Below are positions 31,436-38,884 of a stretch of 43,825 bases of DNA, in pieces (within the stretch, counting starts at the first letter, position 1; each line of letters opens with the position of its first letter). The position numbers and the translations under genes were made by a program. The stretch is from an uncultured Peptostreptococcaceae bacterium (GTDB lineage: Bacteria > Bacillota > Clostridia > Peptostreptococcales > Anaerovoracaceae). The DNA lies in the NCBI GenBank assembly GCA_949740445.1, contig CATJIF010000060.1:1-43825 (forward strand). Reading direction: 5' to 3'. The notes below the pieces were generated by a model. The model did no database searches. It had not been told where the DNA came from and was given only the letters and a program-made list of their open reading frames with translations.

Positions 31436-31470
31436 TCGAGTAGGATAGCACATTCCCGCTCCTGTGTCAA
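31430..31470 (-). promoter_or_regulatory. infC promoter with 16-bp palindrome over the start site
   Basis: Minus strand: TTGACA (31465-31470), 17 nt, TATCCT (31442-31447) preceded by TG as extended -10. The perfect palindrome TCCTACTCGAGTAGGA (31430-31445) covers the end of the -10 and the expected start point near 31435. It may be an operator or a 5'-end hairpin. Confidence 0.75.
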
Positions 31471-31564
31471 ATCTTTTTTTATCATTCCTTATAATATCTA
31501 TAATATTTAAAATCGTGCCTCGCATTTGTCCCGGTTTCTGTTTCTGCGTCAACTGCGAAAACAA

Positions 31565-31605
31565 CGCGAACATGTGTTTACTTTTTGTTCGCGATATAGT
31601 ATAAT
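31565..31605 (+). promoter_or_regulatory. lexA promoter with LexA box
   Basis: TTTACT (31577-31582), 17 nt, TATAAT (31600-31605). The LexA/DinR box CGAACATGTGTTTA (31567-31580) fits CGAACrnryGTTyC except the last base and covers the -35. A larger inverted repeat, CGCGAAC (31565-31571) with GTTCGCG (31587-31593), brackets the -35. Autorepression of lexA is expected. Confidence 0.85.
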
Positions 31606-31681
31606 ACCTAAAATAAATTGTCTTTCAATTCAAGTATACTATAGCATAATTTCTCTTAAAATACAACCGCAGGAGGTTTTC

Positions 31682-32377
31682 ATGGAACGCTTAAAGGAAC
31701 GCGAACAAAAGATCCTGGATTATATGAAGGCAGAAATCCGCAGGCAGGGATATCCGCCCACCGTCCGCGAGGTCTGCCAGGCCCTGGGAATTAAATCCAC
31801 CTCTACAGCCCACAAGGATCTGGCCAGCCTGGAGCGCAAGGGGTTTCTCCGCAAAGATCCGGCCAAGCGCCGCGCTTACGAAATCCTTCACAACGACACC
31901 GAAAAAACGCAAGCCTCTGCCCTGGCGGGCGGGGCGTCTTCCTCAGGTGTTCCGGGCGCCTCTGCCTTCGAAAGCGCCGAAGTGCAGCGCACGGATGTGG
32001 TGGATATCCCTCTGGTGGGCCGCATTGCTGCCGGTACGCCGATTCTAGCCGAGCAGAACATCGAGGATTCCTTTCCCCTGCCCACCCGCTACCTGCCCCG
32101 CGGCAACAGCTTTATGCTTACCGTGCGCGGAGAGAGCATGATCGAAGCCGGGATTTTCGACGGCGACTATATTTTGGTGGAGGAGCAGCACACCGCCGAT
32201 AACGGCGATATCGTCGTTGCCATGATCGACGGTTTCGAAAGCGAAGCCACGGTAAAAACCTTTTACAAAGAAGATGGCCACGTGCGCCTGCAGCCGGAAA
32301 ACAGCTCCATGAGCCCCATCATCGTGCAAGATGTAAAGATATTGGGCAGGGTCCGCGGCGTGTTCCGTTATTTTTAA
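31682..32377 (+). CDS. lexA: LexA, SOS repressor
   Basis: A 231-residue repressor/self-cleaving protease. The winged HTH (1-70) includes TVREVCQALGIKSTSTAHKDLASLERKGFL. A low-complexity Ala/Ser/Gly linker (about 78-100) precedes the S24 peptidase domain: cleavage site Ala117-Gly118 in VGRIAAGTP, catalytic Ser152 in GESMIE and Lys192 in EATVKTF. AGGAGG lies 8 nt before the ATG at 31682. The longer open frame upstream to 31526 covers the LexA box and promoter and is not used. It is divergent from infC, and a pentapeptide-repeat gene follows 61 nt later. Confidence 0.97.
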   Translation: MERLKEREQKILDYMKAEIRRQGYPPTVREVCQALGIKSTSTAHKDLASLERKGFLRKDPAKRRAYEILHNDTEKTQASALAGGASSSGVPGASAFESAEVQRTDVVDIPLVGRIAAGTPILAEQNIEDSFPLPTRYLPRGNSFMLTVRGESMIEAGIFDGDYILVEEQHTADNGDIVVAMIDGFESEATVKTFYKEDGHVRLQPENSSMSPIIVQDVKILGRVRGVFRYF

Positions 32378-32438
32378 CCCAGGTGCATATTTTATATCCT
32401 TAAAATCCATATAGTTTCAAACGAAGGAGAAACATTCC

Positions 32439-33092
32439 ATGAATATAAAACCGCCGCAGCTTGCGCCTCCACTGACAGAGGTCTGCGAATTTCTGCCGCT
32501 TCTTCGCCGCTCGACGGAAGAATCGCGGGATGAGCTGGAGCAGCTGCACATCTGCCGCGCCGATCTGTCCGACGAGGATATCAGCGCTGTCTCTTTTTAC
32601 AATGTCATCTTCGAATCGTGCAGCTTTTCCCGCTGTTCGTTCCGCAAAGGCAGCTTTATCGACGTGGAATTCCGCAACTGCCTCATGTCCAACTGCGAGT
32701 TCGACGACGGCTATTTCAGCCGCTGCCGCTTTTCATCGGGCAAGTGGCTGGGCAGCAGTTTTATCCGCACCTCCCTCAAACAGATATCTGCGCAGGACTG
32801 TTCGTTTCAGTACGCCAATTTTGATCAGTCGCTTCTGGATGGCGCCCTCCTGTCGGAGTGCGATTTCAGCGATGCGAACATCACCCGCTGCCGCCTCAAG
32901 CTGCTGCAGTTTCAGCAGTGCATCTTTGTCAATACCAGCTTTTTTCAGACCGCGCTGCGGGGGCTGGATTTTACGGACAGCCAGGTCAGCCGCCTGATGG
33001 TTTCCGACCAGCACACCGAACTCGCCGGCGCCTGCTTCGATCTGTTTCAGGCTGCGGAGTTAGCCAAGCTGTTAGGAATTATCATACGGTAA
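32439..33092 (+). CDS. Pentapeptide-repeat protein downstream of lexA
   Basis: A 217-residue protein of which about residues 40-190 are tandem pentapeptide repeats of the A(D/N)LxX kind with many Phe and Cys centres (for example CSFSRCSFRKGSFIDVEFRNC, CSFQYANFDQSLLDGALLSECDF). Such repeats fold into a square right-handed beta-helix. The C-terminus AGACFDLFQAAELAKLLGI resembles the end of Qnr-like proteins of Gram-positive bacteria, which protect gyrase by DNA mimicry; function here is not shown. AAGGAG is 9 nt before the ATG. No terminator is visible between lexA and this gene, so it may share LexA control. Confidence 0.88.
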   Translation: MNIKPPQLAPPLTEVCEFLPLLRRSTEESRDELEQLHICRADLSDEDISAVSFYNVIFESCSFSRCSFRKGSFIDVEFRNCLMSNCEFDDGYFSRCRFSSGKWLGSSFIRTSLKQISAQDCSFQYANFDQSLLDGALLSECDFSDANITRCRLKLLQFQQCIFVNTSFFQTALRGLDFTDSQVSRLMVSDQHTELAGACFDLFQAAELAKLLGIIIR

Positions 33093-33135
33093 TAACACGC
33101 CCGGCATCCGGGAGAAAGGATTTTGTCTCATCCCT

Positions 33136-34296
33136 ATGGATCTCAATAAAGAAACGATTAAAAAAATTATTTTCATTTTATTCTCTGCCATTGCGTTCTA
33201 TTGCGCGCTGCAAAACGCTTCGGTAGTCATCGCCGTCTTCTTTCATATTTTAGGACTTTTTATGCCCTTTCTCCTGGGTGGTGCCATCGCCTTTATCTTA
33301 AACATCCCCATGAGCCGCATCGAGGGGCTTCTGTTCAAAAAAGACGAGAGATTCCGCTCTCTGCACCGGCCGCTGGCTTATCTGATTACGCTTCTTTTAA
33401 CCATCGGCGTACTGACGCTGGTCATCTTTGTCGTCGCCCCCGAATTGGGGCGCACGCTGCGGATGCTGACCGACCAGATTCCAGATTTCATAGACTCTCT
33501 GCAAGCGCAGCTTCAGAGCCTGTCTTCTTCTCTGCCGGAAATCCAGTTCTGGCTCACCCAGATAGACATCGACTGGGCTGCCCTGACGCAGAAGGCCATT
33601 TCCCTGCTGCAAAACAGCACCACTGCCCTGCTGGGCTCCGGCTTCGGCTTTGCCGGGCGGATGATCAACGGCGTCGTCACCTTCTTCGTCAGCTTTATCT
33701 TTTCCATCTACCTGCTTCTGCAAAAGGAACGGCTGGCCTGCCAGGGCAAACAGGTGCTCTACGCCCTGCTCCCCATCGCTATAGCAGACCGTGCTTTAGA
33801 AGTTCTGGCACTGGCGAATACCACGTTTTCCCGCTTCTTTTCCGGGCAGTGCATCGAGTCTGTTATCCTGGGCTCTATGTTCTTCCTTTCCATGACGCTC
33901 TTTCAGATGCCGTACGCTCTGCTGACGGGCGTTCTCGTCGCCGTTACGGCTTTAATCCCTGTGGTAGGTGCGTTTATCGGATGCGGCGTCGGCGCCTTTC
34001 TCATCGTTATCGTCAGCCCGTGGAAAGCGCTTCAATTCATTATCCTCTTCCTCGTGCTGCAGCAGGTGGAGGGCAATCTGATCTATCCCCACGTGGTGGG
34101 AAATTCCGTAGGCCTTCCCTCCATCTGGGTTCTGGCCGCTGTTACCGTAGGCGGAAAGCTTCTGGGGATCGCCGGCATGCTCCTGTTTATCCCCCTGTGC
34201 TCCGTCTGCTATGCGCTGCTGCGCAGCTATCTAAAGGACAGGCTGAAGCGCCGGAAAATACCGCCTAAAAAATGGAGTACACAGACAAAAAAATAA
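33136..34296 (+). CDS. AI-2E/PerM family membrane protein (second copy)
   Basis: A 386-residue protein of the AI-2E family. It starts MDLNKETIKKIIFILFSAIAFYCALQN, has the central soluble region (about 100-170), and the membrane block with VTALIPVVGAFIGCGVGAFL and QQVEGNLIYPHVVGNSVGLPSIW. It is a divergent paralogue of 9515-10705. The nearest ribosome binding site, AAAGGA, lies 16 nt before the ATG, longer than ideal; no better start is in frame. It follows the pentapeptide gene by 43 nt. The substrate is unknown. Confidence 0.9.
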   Translation: MDLNKETIKKIIFILFSAIAFYCALQNASVVIAVFFHILGLFMPFLLGGAIAFILNIPMSRIEGLLFKKDERFRSLHRPLAYLITLLLTIGVLTLVIFVVAPELGRTLRMLTDQIPDFIDSLQAQLQSLSSSLPEIQFWLTQIDIDWAALTQKAISLLQNSTTALLGSGFGFAGRMINGVVTFFVSFIFSIYLLLQKERLACQGKQVLYALLPIAIADRALEVLALANTTFSRFFSGQCIESVILGSMFFLSMTLFQMPYALLTGVLVAVTALIPVVGAFIGCGVGAFLIVIVSPWKALQFIILFLVLQQVEGNLIYPHVVGNSVGLPSIWVLAAVTVGGKLLGIAGMLLFIPLCSVCYALLRSYLKDRLKRRKIPPKKWSTQTKK

Positions 34297-34316
34297 GCCG
34301 CGCAAAATGCGCGGCT
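34285..34316 (-). terminator. Terminator of the lysO pair
   Basis: Minus strand: AGCCGCGC, loop ATTTT, GCGCGGCT, then TTATTTTTTT (arms 34309-34316 and 34296-34303). It overlaps the stop codon of the convergent AI-2E gene and serves only the minus strand, since no T tract follows on the plus strand. Confidence 0.8.
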
Positions 34317-34379
34317 GCAGGCGAATGCACAATGTGCGATGACGCGATGCACAGCAGATACTTCCAGCGGACAAAGCGG

Positions 34380-34988
34380 CTACAGGCTGATGAGAAATGG
34401 TACGATCACCGGAACGGCCAGGCTCGTAATCACGCCGCTGCACACCGAATATACCGCAATTCGCTCATGGGTATACTTTACCGTAATCGGAAGGCATGTA
34501 TCCATGGCCGCTGCTCCTGCAAGCGCTACACTTTCTATGTAACCCAGGCGTTTCGCCACCAAAGGAATCAGCAGAATCGCCAAAAGCTCCCGCATTACAT
34601 TGGCAAGAAAACAGACGGCGCTGATGATCGGCGAATACTCCGCCAGCAGGATCGGCGCCAGCGAATACCAGCCAAATCCCGCGGCGATGGCCACCACTTC
34701 CTTCAGGCTGTAGGGCAGGAGTATGGAAACCGCTGCGGCAAACAGCAGCGTTCCCGCCATTCCAGCAAAAGGAAACAGCAAGATCCAAAGCCCGGCTTTT
34801 TTGATATCGGAAAAGACCGTTCCATCCTTTCCCATATCCAGCCCGACAAAGAACAGCAGCAGGCACAGGCCCGCAGTAATCAGGGTGCCGCTGTTTTCTA
34901 CAATCCAGCCCAAAGCCGCCACATCTGCGGCACAAAAACGCCCTAACACCATGCCGGCAACCACTGCCAAAACGATTGCTTTAGTCAT
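34380..34988 (-). CDS. lysO: LysO-type lysine exporter, C-terminal part (DUF340)
   Basis: A 202-residue membrane protein with about six hydrophobic segments, equal to the C-terminal two thirds of LysO/YbjE: SGTLITAGLCLLLFFVGLDMGKD, FGWYSLAPILLAEYSPIISAVCFLANVMRELLAILLIPLVAKRLGYIESVALAGAAAMDTCLPIT. LysO of E. coli exports lysine and its toxic analogue. The N-terminal part is a separate gene overlapping by 8 nt (ATGACTAA), a split known in clostridia. The acidic residues in the membrane region (E at AEYSP, D at AMDTCLP) fit those needed in LysO. Confidence 0.88.
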   Translation of the reverse strand: MTKAIVLAVVAGMVLGRFCAADVAALGWIVENSGTLITAGLCLLLFFVGLDMGKDGTVFSDIKKAGLWILLFPFAGMAGTLLFAAAVSILLPYSLKEVVAIAAGFGWYSLAPILLAEYSPIISAVCFLANVMRELLAILLIPLVAKRLGYIESVALAGAAAMDTCLPITVKYTHERIAVYSVCSGVITSLAVPVIVPFLISL

Positions 34989-35307
34989 CTGTCTTTACCC
35001 CCTCCCTGTCGAACTTCAGGGCCCTGCGCAGTAGGTGCATCAATAAAACGCCGCCGCTCATGCCCGCCGCCGTAATCACCAGTGCGGCGATACCGATGGT
35101 TCCCAGCGATTCGAATACCTGGGGATCTGCGCCGATTTCAAGCCCCAGCACGAAAATCAAAAATACGACGGCCACGGTCTGCACCTTCCCAGTCCAGAAA
35201 AACAGCTTCGACCAGTCTGCCTCTTTTTTTGCTTCTGCTTTCTTAATCCATGCGCCGGCGATTGTGCCGAGGACGACCAAAGACAACAATTTCAATGTAT
35301 ACAGCAT
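34981..35307 (-). CDS. LysO-type lysine exporter, N-terminal part
   Basis: A 108-residue membrane protein with three hydrophobic segments, MLYTLKLLSLVVLGTIAGAWIKK, VQTVAVVFLIFVLGLEIGADPQVF and ALVITAAGMSGGVLLMHLL, matching the first third of LysO/YbjE. It must work with the C-terminal part encoded by the next, overlapping gene. TGGAGGA lies 5 nt before the ATG at 35307; a longer frame to 35421 would start at the promoter itself. Confidence 0.85.
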   Translation of the reverse strand: MLYTLKLLSLVVLGTIAGAWIKKAEAKKEADWSKLFFWTGKVQTVAVVFLIFVLGLEIGADPQVFESLGTIGIAALVITAAGMSGGVLLMHLLRRALKFDREGVKTDD

Positions 35308-35323
35308 ACTTCCTCCACAAAAC

Positions 35324-35342
35324 ACTCCCCTGACAGGAGAGT
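35324..35342 (-). promoter_or_regulatory. Hairpin before the lysO RBS
   Basis: ACTCCCCT (35324-35331), loop GAC, AGGAGAGT (35335-35342), with one G-T pair in the RNA, then GTTTTG on the minus strand. It stands just before the RBS and may be a weak attenuator. The leader is too short (about 80 nt) for a lysine riboswitch. Confidence 0.45.
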
Positions 35343-35391
35343 ATACACCTTCTGCTAGGGATATCAATTTCAGGCAATTGCCTCTGTTTTT

Positions 35392-35421
35392 ATTGTACGG
35401 GATATCCCCCCTGCTTGTCAA
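35392..35421 (-). promoter_or_regulatory. Sigma-A promoter of the lysO pair
   Basis: Minus strand: TTGACA (35416-35421), 18-nt spacer, TACAAT (35392-35397), about 85 nt before the ATG. The 12-bp palindrome AGGCAATTGCCT (35372-35383) follows within the first part of the transcript or at the start point. Confidence 0.75.
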
Positions 35422-35447
35422 TCGACAGAAACGGCAACAGAAGGCGA

Positions 35448-35496
35448 AAAGCCGCAGGCCTGCTCCCCTCCCCGGGCAGCAAAGTGCTGCGGCTTT
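35448..35496 (-). terminator. Weak terminator after the amidase gene
   Basis: AAAGCCGCAG (35448-35457) pairs with CTGCGGCTTT (35487-35496), a 10-bp stem with a 29-nt loop that holds a smaller GCAGC/GCTGC hairpin. On the minus strand only TTT-C follows, so strength is uncertain. Confidence 0.5.
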
Positions 35497-35524
35497 ATAT
35501 GGACATTTGATTGTTTCGACGATA

Positions 35525-37018
35525 TCAATTAACAGAAGCGTTCAGCGCCTTGATAATCCCTCTGGCTGCGCCCAGCGCATAATCCTCCACGTATTGATCC
35601 GTAAGCATGTATTGCAGATCCGACGGGTTGGAAAGGAAGGCTCCTTCGATGATAATCGCCGGCATATTCGAGCAGCGGATGACTGCATAGGATGGGCTCA
35701 GCTTGGCGCCGCGCCTCTGCAGGCCCATGGATTTTTCCAGCTCGTCCATCACGAAAGTAGCTACGGTCTGACTGCGGAAGTTGTAGTCCGCTTCGCTCTC
35801 TTTGTTGGAATAGTGCACTTCCGTTCCGTGGGGAGTAGCGCTTTCGTTGGAATTGTTGTGGCAGGAAACAAACAGCGCTGCCGACAGCTGGTTTGCGATT
35901 TCCGGGCGGTCGTATAAGGCTACGCTGCTGTCATCGGTTCTCGTCATGTGCGTTGTAGCCCCAGCCATCTGCAAAAGTTCGTTCAATCTCGTAGCCACCT
36001 TCAGGTTGATTGTTTTTTCCTGAAGGATGACCGAACCGTTCTGATATCCCAGCGACCCGGAATCCGTACCGCCGTGGCCCGGGTCGATCACGATCAGCTG
36101 CCCCTGCATCCTCCAGTCTAACTGCGGCAGGTCCAGATCTGCCAGCTGCGGGTTATTGATTACACCGTCGCCGTTATCGGGCAGCACTTCTCCGCTGGTA
36201 TTATCGCCGTCGTCGTTATCGCTATTGTCATCGTCGCTGCTGTCACCGCTGTTTTCATCGACAGTAAAATCCACATACACGGACATTTTATCCTGAGAGA
36301 GGCTGACGTGCGGTGCCTGCTTTACCGCCAGATCAATGACTGCGCGCACCGTATCGGTATCGAACTGTGAATAGCGGACATCGGAAAACACGCTGTTGGA
36401 AATTCCCAGGCTTCCGGCCGCATCCGTATCTTCGAAATTCAGCTTTGCATGTTTGATATCAATGACGACGCGATCCGGCAGCTCGTAGGCCACAGAACGG
36501 TATCCTTCAATGGCACTGTCCGCGCTCAGCTGCACGCGCAGAGTATCGCCTGCCTGCTGTACGCTGATATCCGTTACCTGCACGGGCTCCTTCGGCGAAT
36601 TTACGGTAACGGTGCGGTCTGTCGCATTCCACAGCACCTCGCATCCCAGTTGTGTCGCCACAAAGTTTACAGGCACATAGGTGCGTCGACTGATGATGGT
36701 AGCGGGGACATCCAGCTGTTTTTCCTCTCCGTTGACGTAGGCCGTCGTCGAATCGATAAAAAGTTCAACTGTGGTATCGTCCAAAGCGATGGTCGTCTTG
36801 CGCAGCTGCGCATCCCAGCTCACCGTCCCTCCCATGCTCTCGAAGAGAACCTTGGCCGGAAGCAGCGTTCTGCCCGAACGGATTACCGGGGGCTCCGGCG
36901 TCTGAAGCACCTGCCCATCCAATATCAGCGTCGGGCTGTCGGAAGCTCCGTAAATCGTCCCCATGCTCAAGCTCAACAGCAGAATCAAAACTATACCAAG
37001 CAGCAGTCCCTTTCTCAT
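35525..37018 (-). CDS. Secreted N-acetylmuramoyl-L-alanine amidase (Cu-amine-oxidase-like + AMIN + Amidase_3)
   Basis: A 497-residue cell-wall hydrolase. A signal peptide (MRKGLLLGIVLILLLSLSMGTIYG) is followed by a copper-amine-oxidase-N-like domain (about 30-145, with RTLLPAKVLFESMGG and RRTYVPVNFVATQLG repeats), an AMIN domain (about 148-250), a very acidic Asp/Ser/Asn linker (about 255-285), and Amidase_3 (about 305-495). Zn ligands are in DPGHGG, LQEKTINL and VSCHNN, with the catalytic Glu in IIEGAFLSN. AMIN and the N-domain should target the enzyme to the wall. AAAGGA lies 8 nt before the ATG. It is a single gene; a TGTCGAA heptamer lies upstream at 37130-37136. Confidence 0.94.
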   Translation of the reverse strand: MRKGLLLGIVLILLLSLSMGTIYGASDSPTLILDGQVLQTPEPPVIRSGRTLLPAKVLFESMGGTVSWDAQLRKTTIALDDTTVELFIDSTTAYVNGEEKQLDVPATIISRRTYVPVNFVATQLGCEVLWNATDRTVTVNSPKEPVQVTDISVQQAGDTLRVQLSADSAIEGYRSVAYELPDRVVIDIKHAKLNFEDTDAAGSLGISNSVFSDVRYSQFDTDTVRAVIDLAVKQAPHVSLSQDKMSVYVDFTVDENSGDSSDDDNSDNDDGDNTSGEVLPDNGDGVINNPQLADLDLPQLDWRMQGQLIVIDPGHGGTDSGSLGYQNGSVILQEKTINLKVATRLNELLQMAGATTHMTRTDDSSVALYDRPEIANQLSAALFVSCHNNSNESATPHGTEVHYSNKESEADYNFRSQTVATFVMDELEKSMGLQRRGAKLSPSYAVIRCSNMPAIIIEGAFLSNPSDLQYMLTDQYVEDYALGAARGIIKALNASVN

Positions 37019-37106
37019 AACCGATCCTTTCTACCCTCTTTTCCAAATTCCGTGAAAAGCGCAGACGTTTCTCCGCGCAGGCCAGGCGTTCTTAAAAAAT
37101 ATAATA

Positions 37107-37136
37107 TGATGTAATTATACATCAGGATCTGTCGAA
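37107..37136 (-). promoter_or_regulatory. Amidase upstream region: dyad and TGTCGAA heptamer
   Basis: An 18-nt inverted repeat, TGATGTA-ATTA-TACATCA (37107-37124), contains a minus-strand TATAAT. A single TGTCGAA (37130-37136), identical to the core of a Spo0A box, lies next to it. A -35 box at standard spacing is not evident. Confidence 0.35.
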
Positions 37137-37185
37137 ATTTTAAATTGATACAAAGCTGTAATAGAAATGTAACCCTGCGGCGAGA

Positions 37186-37211
37186 ATCAAAAACCGGCCC
37201 TTGGGGCCGGT
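37186..37211 (-). terminator. Terminator of the histidine operon
   Basis: ACCGGCCC (37193-37200), loop TTG, GGGCCGGT (37204-37211); on the minus strand the stem ends in TTTTTGATT. It follows the last his gene by about 54 nt. The core GGCCC-TTG-GGGCC is shared with the hairpin at 17816-17836. Confidence 0.8.
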
Positions 37212-37264
37212 ACATTCTTCCCAACCGGCAGGCGCACAGGCCTCTGCCGGTGAAAGGGAGGGAC

Positions 37265-38149
37265 TCATATGGAAAATTCCTTCATGCCGTCGGCTGTCAG
37301 CTGCCACAGCGAAGAAAACCCGCAGTCCTTCGCCAGCTGCAGCGCCTCAGAAAACATAAAGTCGATGCCCTTCGCATCGTGGGCGTCGGAATTTACGGTG
37401 ATTTTTCCGCCGGAACGCGCAATGTAGCGCAGGATCGGCTCCGCCGGATAGGGGGTATCGCGATAGCCTTTGTACACGCCGCCGGTATTGATTTCAATGA
37501 TGCATCCGGCTTCCATACAGGCGTCTGCCGCCCGGCAAGCCTGCTTTAGATAACCGGGTGCGGTTTCGTCGAAATAGCAGCCCTGCGCATTGAGCTTTCG
37601 CAGCAGGTCCAGGTGGCCTACAATATCGGGCCGCCGCTGCGTTGCCATCTCCGCTACATTTTTGTAGTAAGCGCAAACCATGGCATCCGCATCGCCGTCA
37701 AAACCTTCCTGCAGGCATCGCTTTAGCTCCTGGGGGGTGTAATCAATCGTATAGTATGCCTGCGAAACTGGGCTGTACAGATAGTGGCAGCTGCCGATGA
37801 CATAATCGTAGTCCGCCGGGTCGGTATCTTTCGAATGCCAGTCCCACTCCGTTCCCAGCCGAATGTCGATCTGCCCGCGGTAGGCCTGCGCAAGGCGGCG
37901 GATCTCCTGCCGGTAGCGCTTTGTCCCCTCCAGGCTCATGGCGTAGCTTTCATCGAACCACGTATAGCTGTGGCCGCTGAAGCCGATGCACTGAAAGCCA
38001 GCGGCAAGCGCCGCCCGCACCATTTCCTCCGCGGAATTTTTGCCGTCGCACCAGGTGGTATGCGTATGCGCATTGGCAGTAATCCGCGCAAGCGGTTCAC
38101 AGGCAGCAGCCCTGGCAACTGCCGCTTTGGACATTCCTTCTGTCTTCAT
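37265..38149 (-). CDS. Histidinol-phosphatase, PHP family (HisJ/HisK type)
   Basis: A 294-residue metal-dependent phosphatase of the PHP superfamily. Metal-site motifs in order: NAHTHTTWCDG, FSGHSYTWFDE, GTEWDWH, VIGSCHYL, PDIVGHLDL, EINTGG and VNSDAHDAKG. Last in the his operon, it should convert histidinol phosphate to histidinol, a step that in Bacillus and clostridia is done by PHP enzymes and not by a HisB fusion; the HisB here lacks that domain. AAGGAG is 9 nt before the ATG, 12 nt after hisIE. Confidence 0.92.
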   Translation of the reverse strand: MKTEGMSKAAVARAAACEPLARITANAHTHTTWCDGKNSAEEMVRAALAAGFQCIGFSGHSYTWFDESYAMSLEGTKRYRQEIRRLAQAYRGQIDIRLGTEWDWHSKDTDPADYDYVIGSCHYLYSPVSQAYYTIDYTPQELKRCLQEGFDGDADAMVCAYYKNVAEMATQRRPDIVGHLDLLRKLNAQGCYFDETAPGYLKQACRAADACMEAGCIIEINTGGVYKGYRDTPYPAEPILRYIARSGGKITVNSDAHDAKGIDFMFSEALQLAKDCGFSSLWQLTADGMKEFSI

Positions 38150-38161
38150 CCTGCCCGCTCC

Positions 38162-38797
38162 TTACTGCATTCTCTCCTGCTTTACCTTGTGGTCGATCAC
38201 GTGGCGGCGGGCAAGCTCTGCCGTAACATCCTGCAAGCGGATGCCGGCCTCGACCATAAGCACCATCACGTGATACGCCAGGTCGGCGATTTCGTAAACC
38301 GTCTCTTCCTTATCCTGCTTGGCCCCGGCGATGATGACTTCCGTGCATTCCTCGCCCACTTTCTTCAATATCTTATCCATGCCCTTTTCGAAGAGATATG
38401 TGGTATAGCTTCCCTCTTTCTTCTCGCTCTTTCTGCCTTCGATCAGGCGGTACAACCCATCGTAAGAAAATTGTGCAAGTTCCTCGCTCAAATAAATGGG
38501 CTGGAAAAAGCAGCTCTCGCTTCCCGTGTGGCAGGCAGGCCCCTCTTTTACAACCTCCACCACCAGCGCGTCGTTATCGCAGTCAGCGTAAATGCTTACG
38601 ATGTGCTGCACGTTGCCGCTGGTCTCTCCCTTTCTCCACAGCTCCCCGCGGCTGCGGCTGAAAAAGCAGGTCCTTCGCTCCCGGATGCTGATTTCCAGGC
38701 TCTCCCGGTTCATATACGCCAGCGTCAGCACCTGCTTGCTGTAAAAATCCTGCACGATGGCAGGAATCAATCCCTTTTCGTCGAATTTTAACTCCAT
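38162..38797 (-). CDS. hisIE: Phosphoribosyl-AMP cyclohydrolase / phosphoribosyl-ATP pyrophosphatase
   Basis: A 211-residue bifunctional enzyme for steps 2 and 3 of histidine synthesis. The HisI domain (about 1-105) has [36 protein letters not shown] and the Zn/Mg site DCDNDAL...GPACHTG; the HisE domain (about 115-211) has [16 protein letters not shown] and [13 protein letters not shown]. The start at 38797 is chosen because GAGGA lies 6 nt upstream and [17 protein letters not shown] is the usual N-terminus. The ATG at 38884, abutting hisF, would add 29 residues not typical of the family. Confidence 0.95.
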   Translation of the reverse strand: MELKFDEKGLIPAIVQDFYSKQVLTLAYMNRESLEISIRERRTCFFSRSRGELWRKGETSGNVQHIVSIYADCDNDALVVEVVKEGPACHTGSESCFFQPIYLSEELAQFSYDGLYRLIEGRKSEKKEGSYTTYLFEKGMDKILKKVGEECTEVIIAGAKQDKEETVYEIADLAYHVMVLMVEAGIRLQDVTAELARRHVIDHKVKQERMQ

Positions 38798-38884
38798 ACT
38801 GTCCTCACTGTCTTCGTCTTCTGCCGCTTTGCCCAAGCGGCCACCGTCTGTTCGCTGCCCGTGCAGGCAGCGGCCGTCTCTCAT

